DNA of 64,000 nucleotides from Sipunculus nudus. Lineage: Eukaryota > Annelida > Sipuncula > Golfingiida > Sipunculidae. The notes under the pieces were generated by a model, which was not told where the DNA came from, ran no database searches, and saw only the letters and a list, made by a program, of their open reading frames with translations. Location: the NCBI GenBank assembly GCA_026874595.1, contig CM049306.1, positions 92,433,642 to 92,497,641 on the forward strand, given 5' to 3'. Shown piece after piece: positions 13,226-24,000 of the stretch (positions are counted from its first letter, which is position 1; each line of letters starts with the position of its first letter). The position numbers and the translations under genes are program-made.

Positions 13226-14700
13226 CTTGAGACTCCATCCCTAACCCCGACCACCACCCCTTGAGGGTTTTAGAGGGTTGGGGAAATGGAGGTAGTCCCT
13301 TTTAATATGGTATAACATGATGTGTCATGACAGCTAGTGATAAGCTCATGAGCAGGTTACAAGTCTATGAGTGATGTCATTTGTCCTTATCTCCTATTGG
13401 TTCTCTGCTGGGTCATGTCATACTCATGAGCTGATCATGTGATAGGCAAACACTTGCAGCCCCCATAGGAAAGTTTTGTATGTGCCCCATAAGAATGAAC
13501 TCCTCAGTTGCTTTTTTTCAGTGACTGACACAATGTGGAGTCCATAGATTGCACCTGCAGTTAACTGTGATTATAACACTCCATACACAACTGTGAGATT
13601 TAACATATATCCACTGATTAATGTTCAGTACATCTATTTGTATTGTATATTTGACCACAATAAAACATTACTGTTCTGTTCTCAGCCCTATTTTGCACCA
13701 AGGAAGTTAAATTATGAACATAAGAGTACACAGGCCTAAAGCCTTATACAGGAATGCCACAAAATGCAAGATGTCTACCGGGGCTGTTAATGCTTCAATT
13801 CTCTCTGGACAAACAATATCAGTTGTTGATGTTATGGGTGCTTCATGCTTTCCAGGATGGTTATTTTTTATTACAGGCCTTTTGACATACAACATTAAGT
13901 GAACATTGGTTTGTTAAAACCATAGGAAATATTTTTATTTAATTTCCTTTCTAAGAGTAACAGATATGACCCCAGATATAACGTGCTATAACCCCAGTTA
14001 GCCCTTTGGTGGGCCGGCGATGCAACAGAAATCTTAAACCTGCTGCTTCACTGTCAGCGGCTAGCATGGTTCATGAAAAATATCATTCATGGTAGAAAGG
14101 CCAACTGATTAAATTTATAAAAGGAAAAACTGCAATAAACATATCCAGTCTGGTGTCATATATTAAAGTGTACAAAAGCTATACTAATGATAATATATCA
14201 TTGCATTATATTCAAATTTACACTTTTCTCTTATTGAAAGGCAAAACTGGCTGTCATCATCATATGTGAACATTGTGTGTATTCTTTATAATGTCAGGCA
14301 TTGAAACATCTGCTGAATTAGTGTTTTGACACAAAATAGAAATATCTGAAAGCACATATGGATAAACTATATTTTAAACATATTATCTTTAAGTCATTTG
14401 TGCAAAATAATTTCACATAATATTCTTTTATCACATGTTACCCTTTATTGGAAATAAATGTCTTGCTTCTTGATAACACTGGCATGTGCCAATTAGAGCA
14501 CATGTAAATAATTTTTGGTCAAACCTTTGATGGAAAAACCTTTTTAGCGTCTACCTTAATCCTATACAGTAATCCAACACATAAATCGACTTAAAAATCC
14601 TAATTTCTTTACTATCAATGCTGATCAAGTTATGTCATAAAAACTCGAGTTTAAAATACAATGTGATTTCACTAAAATCATTAAAGTAATCTGCTTGTGG
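13226..14700. other. Non-coding interval, nothing recognised
   Basis: Ordinary AT-rich DNA to the right of the satellite. Short open frames on both strands around 13707-13902 match no family I recognise and have no convincing splice context. No ADAM 5' exon was found here. Confidence 0.6.
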
Positions 14701-14704
14701 TTCC

Positions 14705-15110
14705 CAAGACAAGGGCAAAAACATTGGGGTCAAGGGCCTTCACCAGTGCTGCACCAGCCAATTGGAATAAACTTCCAGACAACATCGAATGCCAAGACAG
14801 TATTAATACATTTAAAGTCTTATTAAAAACACATTTATTCAAAACTACCTTTCATATATAAAATATGCACCGATCACATGAAAGGTTAATGCTATCATTA
14901 TATTTGCAAATTAGTTTTAGTCTCTTTAGTCATTTTTTTAAAAATCAGGTCATGATCTAATTTTATTCTGTTTTAATTCAATATTATTTGTTGTTGGATC
15001 TTGTAAGTTGATCTCATAGTGAATCTAGTATTTGAATTTTAGTCTGTACAGCACAACTGAGTATTAAACATGTTTTATTGTTGCGCTTTATAAATTTAAA
15101 AACTATAACT
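14705..15110 (+). mobile_element. CR1/L2-type LINE 3' end (relic)
   Basis: 14709-14861 encodes a peptide containing SRAFTSAAPANWNKLP and INTFKVLLKTHLF, ending in TAA. This is the typical carboxyl end of CR1/L2-clade reverse-transcriptase ORFs (pattern AFxxAAPxxWNxLP, then FKxxLKTxLF). About 220 bp downstream lies a GCGCTTTATAAAT-like 3' end, also typical of those LINEs. The upstream part is missing, as in a 5'-truncated insertion. Assignment is by pattern recognition only. Confidence 0.6.
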
Positions 15111-15805
15111 ATATTAATGCAAACATTTCATGTGAATAATTCATATAAATATATTCATACTGAATATATAAAATATTACAATTTGATGTAATTAAATTAT
15201 TTATAGGAAAAAATAATGAAAATCCAGTGCATTCACCATGGTTAGCTTCTTTATTATGTATGACAGATAGTAAAACCAGTATACAATGCCAAGAGTCTTT
15301 GGGCACAAGAAACATTGGAGACTGTTCCAATGTTAGAGCCAGCCAACTGAGACAGCCCTGCTATCTCGATACCTATCTCTATTTACCTCATGAGCCTTTG
15401 ACTTGAGGTAATTCTGATATTAGCCTTCCTAGATCATTAGCCTCTTTGTTCCTGTGACTCTCTCAGTGTCAGCTAATTAGCAGATAAACACTAATGTAAC
15501 CAGATCAGTATAAGTATGTTCCAGCCTCCATTTCAGTAAGAGTGTAAAATGTAGCAAGCCCACACTTGCTGTTGTGAAGCTCTGCACAGGTGTACATTAT
15601 GGAAGCTTGTTACTTTATCTACATTACAGTGGAGGCATTTGCAAAGTAAAAAGGCCAGTATAACGTATAAGGCATACTAATAAATTGCCATGTTTATGAC
15701 ATGCATGGGCACTATTTATTCAATAATCATAGCTTACAATCCTTACTCAAGAGTGTTTCCATAAACAGTGCAAAGGAATAAGGTATAAGGTATGGTGCTC
15801 TGTCA
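15111..15805. other. Non-coding interval, nothing recognised
   Basis: No coding, RNA or repeat structure that I can support apart from AT-rich sequence. Confidence 0.5.
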
Positions 15806-15807
15806 TG

Positions 15808-15998
15808 TGTTTGGAAAGTAATTGGAAAGTAATTGAAAAGTAATTGAAATTACATTAATTTTTACCCTTGTAATCATTACAATTACAATTACTTGTATTT
15901 GAATTTTGTTCAATTACAAATTACATCAATTACTTGAAAAATTGCAATTAATTACAAATAATTACAATTACACATTACAATTCCCCCAACCCTGGTGC
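15808..15998. mobile_element. hAT-like MITE (tentative)
   Basis: A ~190 bp segment packed with AGTAATTG motifs on the left and AATTACAATTAC motifs on the right, so its halves are largely complementary. The right edge, read on the - strand, begins CAGGGTTGGGGG and then AATTGTAATG. That resembles the CAGxGTTGGG ends of many non-autonomous hAT elements. No 8 bp target duplication was confirmed. Confidence 0.4.
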
Positions 15999-16026
15999 AG
16001 AAGTGATCTCTGGCAGAAAGATGAAA

Positions 16027-16052
16027 TGAGTATATATATATATATATATAGC
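16027..16052. repeat. (TA)n microsatellite
   Basis: Short TA dinucleotide run. Flanking DNA up to 17600 contains no exon I can support. Confidence 0.8.
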
Positions 16053-17599
16053 CTGGCTAGCTACAGGCCTGTCACACAAACAATTCTTCTTTCATTGTTC
16101 TTTCTTGTTTGCTGAATGGAGGCTGAATGTTACATTTTTGGACAAGTCAGTTTGGGCATCTCCTGTTTCAGTGTTTGACATGGTTTGGCCCAGCGGGTGC
16201 AGGGGGCCCATGCGCTGTGTTTACATTGACACCTGTGCACCCTGTCCACTGTAACACTCGTTAACAGGAGTAAGCAAACAGATTTAGGGCAATAGTTTGG
16301 CAGGTACCATTTTTATTAAAGGGAAGAAGCTATTTTTCATGTTAATTCAACATGCTTTATAGATATTTTCTTGGAATATTCTTACGCTCCATAAGCAGTG
16401 GTTACGTTATGCTCAATTATTCGCTACACTACCTGCTGCAGTAAACCGCGGTTGCCGGTCAGGTTTGGCCACCAGGCGGTGCTGTCACTGTGGAATGCCT
16501 CTTGCGTAATATTTAACCAAACACATTGCAGATATCAGCAGCATAATCAGATGTTCTTCGAGGTGTGGGTCACTTTGCACTGCGGGGGAAAGTGCTTGAT
16601 AGCAAAGATTCCCCCAACTCGAGCCCTTCCGTTGGAATACACATGATGCAATCGTCAACTTTCAACACAGTCTCTATACTGAATTGCTGTTGTGTGGCCT
16701 GAGGTCAGTCATCCCCCACTGTCTGCATATTCCCTTTCATGCAGTGCTACACGAGTTTGTCACAGGCACAGCCATGTTTTTTTACGCACTAAGCCAATTT
16801 GATTTCTCCTACCAGTTCTGCAGGTTTGTTTAAACCCAGAGCCAATCAGATTGTACTTTATCCAGCGTAAACTGACTGGGTGTCCCCAAACCTGAAAAAT
16901 CCTGCTATTTCTCACAATCTGTGAGTGGAAGTTCACCAGGAGGTCAGGCGCTGTGTTCAGAGTGTAGGAATGTTCTCAGATCCTCTGGAAAGTTCTTGCA
17001 TAGTCTGACATAATTGTAACATTATCCTGAAAAATCTCAGATTATGTTTGAAGTTTCCTTGAAGTCCAAAATAACCCTTTTTTCACAGAAACCTTCAAAC
17101 ATCTATTCAAAGATTTGCTGTTAACATTTTGCAAAAAAAGGATATGATGTGTAATTTCAATTCTATATTAAACTTTGTTTCACTTCCTAACTACAAAGCT
17201 TTTAATTGTTATATCAAAAAGAAAGTATGGATTACCGCACAAATTACAATCTGTTGCAGCTAACACCCTGAGGACTCTGATCTCTAAAATGAAATTGAAA
17301 ATGTTCTTTCTCCAAACAAACATTAATAGGGACCCCTATATTTATAAACTGAGGTCTGCTTATTTGCCTTTTGTGTTCCTGTTTTGCCTCTGATGTGTCA
17401 CTGACATCACAATTCAACTACAACTAAAAATGTAGTTGAAGCAACAAGTTTTAATGTGTATGCTGAGCAAGTAAGATACAGTCTAGAGGGAGTCACTTTA
17501 ACTAGAATTAATTTGTCCAAAATATATTGCCAGCAGTGCAGCCACCTAACTTTACAAGCTGTTGACTGTCATTTAATAAATGAACCATGGTCAAATGAA

Positions 17600-17965
17600 A
17601 AATTGTGTCAGATTACAACTAGAAATCTACATTCTAAAGAATGCAAGCCTCCACCATGTGGGCTGTCCCTATTGTTGGATGTTCACCGACCAATTTTGCA
17701 TTCAAAGGTTCATTCAAGAATAAATGACTGTACATTTTTTTAATATTCCTGGATGGCATATCTGAATCCAGATCATTTGACAGTTCCACACCAAAATCTA
17801 ATTGATTCTTCATTGGCTACTTATCCCCCAAAGGGCCCTAACATTTCATGAGGTTCCATTCATGATGGCATGTATTATGTTATGAATTAACACACAAAAA
17901 AACACACACACACTAACAGACGGAATGAACATATGCCATCCTGACTGAGGCAAAATAACCATATG
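17600..17965 (+). repeat. Dispersed repeat family A, copy 1
   Basis: About 350 bp shared with 26660-26995 and 31000-31345, all in the same orientation. Common landmarks are TGTGGG followed by TTGTTGGATGTTC-like sequence, CACACCAAAATCTAATTG, AAAGGGCC, TTTCATGAGGTTC, an ACACACAC run and a GAGGCAA end. It is probably a non-autonomous transposon. Class is unknown because no ends or target duplication could be defined. Confidence 0.65.
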
Positions 17966-18279
17966 AAAACCAGGATTAAAATACGCCTGATGTATTTTTG
18001 ATGTTTCGTAATTATTACCTCTTCAAACATCCATGTGCATTTACTTGTTGAATAGTGGAACAATGATATCTACACACACACACACACACATAGTATAGAG
18101 CTGCATGAGAAGAGAAGTCGATCTGCCAGAGGAAATACCTATCATTGACATCAAAGTTTGGAATTCCCCCGTGTGTTACCATGAGTATGCATTTTCAGTC
18201 ACTACCATGAGCCATCAAAACATGCTGAATACACATATGTCAATGAGGCACACACGTAGAATCAAATTAAAACCCAGGA

Positions 18280-18770
18280 CAGTGACATACGTGCATGGCT
18301 TTATTTCTGAAAGAAGCATACAGAAGCATATAAATGAGGGACAGGGTGTCCTCAAGTTCTAATGCCATAGTGCATATATAGGGACTTACACATACAATAA
18401 AACAACATGGCAAAAAATATACAGAGTTACACAAAATTATTACATCTATTAATATTGTGGCCCCATAGCCAAACTGGTCCTTATTACTAATAAAGTGGCG
18501 CCATGGCCGAACTGGACACTATAACTTTTATTAATAACATAAAAATTCCTGATGATACTGGTATTGATGATAACCAATTCACATAGAGTGATTCACACAG
18601 AATAACTAGCCTGTTAATAATAGACGAAGTATAAATAAGTAACATGCTCACCTGAAATAAGCATACAGAAGCATGTAAATAAAGGATGTGCTGTTCTCAA
18701 GTTTGAAAGCCAGAGTGGCTTCACCTGACATTCAAATGCTTATATACTTGACTACAGGTGGGGCTGTAAC
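18280..18770. repeat. Local duplicated segments
   Basis: Two related stretches, 18300-18370 and 18650-18720, share AAGCATACAGAAGCAT followed by TAAAT.A.GGA and GTTCTCAAGTT-type sequence. A (CA)n run lies at 18072-18090. Nothing coding is supported. Confidence 0.5.
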
Positions 18771-19010
18771 AACATAAAAGAACAACCAATAAAAAGAGGT
18801 CACAGTTTATACAAAACTGTTCGACCTTATAAACAAATTATTTGAAAAGTTACGAGAATAACAACATTGCCTGACAGGTACACAAGAGGTAAATAACGGA
18901 CTGTGAACTGAAGAGTGAAGAGGTTCTGAAATAATCGTGGCCTATGAACGGAAGCAGATATGGATACAGGTTCCTGTTTCATACATACTTACATTCATAC
19001 AATAACACAC

Positions 19011-19012
<2 letters not shown>

Positions 19013-19056
<44 letters not shown>
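19013..19056. repeat. (TA)n microsatellite
   Basis: TA run of about 22 units. Just right of it, two ~60 bp stretches at 19078-19140 and 19188-19250 (GGGTCAGGCCAA..AA.C.) form a diverged tandem pair. Confidence 0.8.
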
Positions 19057-19057
<1 letters not shown>

Positions 19058-20344
19058 GAAGCACAACATCTCCCTTAAGATGGGTCAGGCCAAATAACCG
19101 ATCAACAAAGTCAACTTGGAACAAGCCCATTTCCTGATGTTATATTAATGTTTTATATGTTGGTTATTTGTTCAGATCCATCTCGGGTCAGGCCAATTAA
19201 TCAGTCAACAATATAAACTTAGCACAGGTCTATCTCCCTGTGTTAATTTACTGGTATTGATAATACTTAAATATATTTGTAATTGCAGAAGTAAAAACAG
19301 TAACTTTATTTTAAAAAAATAATAAAATCAATGTACAAGGTACTGTCGGTACAGAACCTACTTTCTACATTTAATACAGTCAAATATACAAATCATATTG
19401 CTCAGGGATCAAAACGGACTTTTATTATCTCTGTATATCTTTTTATTCTTTTTTTTTATTCAAAGCTGTAAGCATGCATCAGTAGATCATGATCAGATAT
19501 TGGGTCAGACCCATCTTAAGATGGGTATGATCAGAAGATGGTACACAACATATATTATATGGATCACATGCTTCAGTACACGTACAGATCAGTTTTCAGA
19601 CTAGACTGTGATAACCATCAATTGTGGCTCATTTGGTTTATTTGTACTCTTTTCATGAAAAAAGCTTTTTATATAAAGCAGGATGTCAAGACAAGAGCTT
19701 GTCATCCCTTAATCTAATGAATTATGAATCATTGTTAATGATGTATTCATACTGTAGGCATTATAAAACACATGAACAACGCATCTGATACCATCTGTCC
19801 CAAATAACAGCCACCATTTTCAAAACCTAGGGCTTTAAATAACTGATGCATTGAACGGAAGCCATGCAGTCATTAATGGATAATCAAATCAGGCAGTTAT
19901 TAATTGATAATCAAATTAGCAATTAAACAAAATTATTACTTACATAATTAACTTTTGCAAATAATTTTCATACATTTTCATCTCTAGCTCAAACTAAACA
20001 ATGTATTAATAGTTTGTTGTAGTAATTGAATACCTTTTGAAGAAAAAAAAGTCATCTTAATTCTTATATCCTACATAAGATGTAAGGTGCAGTGATGTAT
20101 TAAAGAATTAATCAAATTTAGAGTCGACCCAAATGATCAGATTGAATTAAAGAGCCCTTATCAGTTGTAAGGACTTGCAAAGAATATTGAGGGAATACAA
20201 ATTTTAAATACAGGTCCAATTTTGTTTGTTAGGATTGTCTTTTCTAGGTTATGAAGATTACATCAGTATCAGGTATAATAGTCTTTTTATGATAAGATAA
20301 TTTTCAAATTATGGTATAATTTCCTTTATGGTCATTTTTTTCAG

Positions 20345-20421
20345 AATACATATGGAGAAAATGTAACAGTTGTGATTAAATTGAGACATAGACAACTTGT
20401 TCTTGAGCTACAGCAAAAAAG
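20345..20421 (+). CDS. ADAM exon 1 of those visible: prodomain
   Basis: Preceded by TTTTTTTCAG and followed by GTACGT. Encodes residues 1-26, [20 protein letters not shown] and onward. This matches the ADAM prodomain strand in which a Tyr-Gly is followed by a hydrophobic beta strand and LxLELxxN-like sequence. It starts at a codon boundary and ends two bases into an Arg codon. It cannot be the first exon because no Met or signal peptide is present. Confidence 0.85.
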
Positions 20422-20941
20422 GTACGTTCATGCATGCATGTAAAGTTAACCTCTGAGTCAGATCCTTGATTTTTACATTTAAAGTCAACCTCTGAGTCAG
20501 ATACTAAATGTTTACATGTGAAGTTAACCTCCGAGTCAAATACTTAATTGTATCCCAGAGAAAGTCTGGATACTTTGGTTTAAGGATGGTTGCGCTGCCC
20601 CCGCAGAGATTTTTTCTGGGGATACTATGGCACCTGTGATGTCAAGAAATATCTAGTTTTACATGTAATGTCAACCTCTGAGTTGAATACAAAATGTTTA
20701 CATGTAAAGTCTACCTCTGAACCAGATACTAAATTGTTACATGTAAAGTCAGCCTCTGAGCCAGACAAAATTTTTACATTTAAAGTGAACCTCTGAGCCA
20801 GATACTTAATTTTAACATGTAAACTCAACCTAGCTATTTAGAGAATTTAGAGGTCTCTGGTAACATCTGTATTACAAACAACCTTAGTATCATAAACAAA
20901 ACCAAGGCTTGTTGATGTTCCTATTTGGAACCTCACTACAT

Positions 20942-21037
<96 letters not shown>

Positions 21038-24000
21038 CAGGCACCTCATTCCTAAAACATTTACAGTAAGATCATACACAAAAGATGGTTTTCCAGTGGA
21101 TGAACAGCCATACAGGCAGGTGGGTAGCATTATAGAACAAGCTTATTTGCATTACCTTCAAACTGGCTGTCTGTCCTATCTTTATGTTGTTTTCTCTCTA
21201 TTTTCCCGCCTGTGCCAGGGAGATGTGTGTTCATTCCTTGTTCATAAGTGTGTTCACAACATTACTCAAGCAGTCAAGAATGGAAGCTCAAGAAATTTTC
21301 ATTTCATTTAATATATGGGTCTTTGAAGAAATAATTAGATTTTGGTGTGGATCCGGCACGTGATGTGGATTCAGGAAGTGATAGGCAGGCAAGAAAATCT
21401 GGTTTAGGTCCAACAGCCATTGCATAGCATGCGAGGACGCGTTTTCTGATAGCTTGATATGTCTACTACTGGAGTCTTCAGATGGGGACACTGCTAACGT
21501 AACAATGGTTCAGCTAATCACGCATGTATTTAAAATTTAGCCTGAAACCAATGTGCCATTGCCATTGGGCCTAACAATTGGGGCTTCTTGTCTGCTTATC
21601 TCAAATATTAAGTAAATAATAAAGAGGTAAACCATATAGTGTTAGAAAAAGCTAGGACAATGTTTGATAAGTAATAGTTATAAGGAAATAACCCAGAAAA
21701 GTAACAAACTTAAACAAATCTGCACTAATAGCAATTCAAGCCCCTGTGGTAGGAGTGAGTTTAGAGCTAGTCTGCTTGTACTAATCCAGTCAGTGCTAAT
21801 CAATGTCAGACAAAATAACTGGTATATATATACCAGTCAAAATATGCTTAATGTTGCCATAGTTTTGATACATTTACCCTGTATTACAAGACTGGATCAG
21901 ACAGTTTTACTAACTTTGATCTATATGTGTTAACCACATGAAGAACGAGTTTTGAGGTGCATGCATCTGTCATGTCAAGTTCAGTTTTAACCGACCATTA
22001 ATTATATATGCCCAGTCTTTATTTAATGGCTTCTAGCTTTTGACTAGAGACTTTATGAAAATTAATAATAATATTTTTTTTATTGCAGGGTGCAAGTCAT
22101 TGTCACTTTGAAGGTCAAGTTAGAGGTCACTCTGATTCCTTGGTGTCAGTCAGTACTTGTTCAGGTCTCAGGTATGTAGATATTTGATATTGTCAGTATG
22201 TAAATACCTATAAATTACCATAAACATTTTTTGCCTGTTCTTTGGATGTTATGTATTACATATATGCATTATCATGTGCATAAATTTTACCCATTGTTGA
22301 TAAAATATCAAGATTCACAAGGATGAGTAACCCTGAAAGGCATTTCCTTTAATAAAACTTATAATATTTGTGTTTTGAGTGATTGAATGTCTTGTTGTTT
22401 ATGTTAAAAATATTTAAGCTTATGTCTTTCAAAATCAAAATACACTTTTAAGTTTTTATTTGTATATCTTTTTTGAAACATGAAAATTTGATGAATATCA
22501 GCGCAACAAGAATTATTGCAGGTATGGTTGTAAACCTAATTGATCTCATGTGGATATGATGGGAAATGGCTTAAGCTAGTCTCGTGTAGTAGATATTTTC
22601 TAAGCATGCAGCTTGCTGGGCAATTCCTGAAATGCAATGGGATGTAAGTAGAATTGCAAGCTATCTGCAGTTGGTCGATGATTATAATCGCATATGAATT
22701 CCAGGTGAGGAGACTTGTCATGGGACTTGCGACTGGCAATTGCAGATGATTGCAAGGTTTCTGGCATGTCATAAAACTTTCAGCAATTCACTTGTGATCC
22801 CTTGCGACTGTTGCATGCCTCTGTGATGCAATTTGCAACTGAATATCATCTAGTGGGTTACAGTTGACTGAGTCATAGACTTGAAATACCTGTGTGGACA
22901 CAATCTTGTCAAGTTTTATCATCTCCAAATAAACAATGCATCAGACTCTGTGATCTCGAGTCTGTGACTGTTAGCCCCAAGTCACAAGCAATCTCAGAAG
23001 ATTGCAAACTGTCTGTATTGGTCATCTATTTTCAGTCGCTGACAGTTGCTGACTATCTGCAAGCAGTCCCAGATAAAAACTGCAGCAATATTGACGGTGG
23101 GTTGTATGTTTTAAATTATGATATTGAATATGTACAAAAAATTTTCAGTTGTATACAAAACCAGAGATGAATTGGACAGGTGAATTGTATGTTGCTTTAC
23201 TTTTGTAGTGGTACCATCTCATCTGATGAACATTATCTCATCAGGCCACTAGAAAACAGAATACAGGGCAAGCATGAAGTCTATCAAACACAATACTGGA
23301 GGAACCATCATGATAGTAAGTAGTGCTAAGATTACTGCAGTCCTTCATTCTGTAAAACCTTGTCAGCTGATTGTATCATATACCATATGACCTCTCTCTA
23401 TGGACACTGCTGGGACCTCAGTTTTATAGAATAAAAAAAGAGGTGCCTGTTTTATTGAGGTTACAGGTCTATGATCACCAAGCTAAAATGTCCATATTAG
23501 AGAAGTGTCTGTAATAGGGTCATTATGGACATTGCTTGGACCTCACTTTTAGAGAATAATAGAATGGTGCCTATTTTTATAGAGCAAATTAAGCTTCAGG
23601 TCTTTGATCACCAAGCTTAAATGTCCATAATAGAGAGGTGTCTGTAATATGGTCATTATCAATACCAATAGGACATCAGATATATATAATAATGAAGAGG
23701 TGCCAGAGGGCTGTGGTGTAAAGGTGCTGGGCTCATGCTGCAGAGGTAGTGAGTTTTAATCCTGGTCAGACCCACACGGTGCCAAGACCTTTGAGTATGG
23801 TCCTAACAGCAAGTGTGGATCTGTCCATCCAGCAGTAAAAATGGGAACCAGTAAATCCTGGGAAGGTAATCTGCAATGGCCCTGACTAGCATCCCATCCA
23901 AGAGGAGTTTTAACACCTAAGTTGCTTCATGCTATAGAAACATTAATAAGCTCTTGCCTGATCAGCCAGTAGGGTTTGGAGTAAAAGCCAAACAGACTTT

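Noticed and set aside
13707-13902. Overlapping ~62-codon frames on both strands
   Set aside because: No recognised motif, no splice sites and no fit to the ADAM N-terminus.
20847-21130. YIYIYI frames over (TA)n here and at 29475-29747 and 35794-36012
   Set aside because: TA repeats have no stop in any frame. These are pure microsatellite artefacts.
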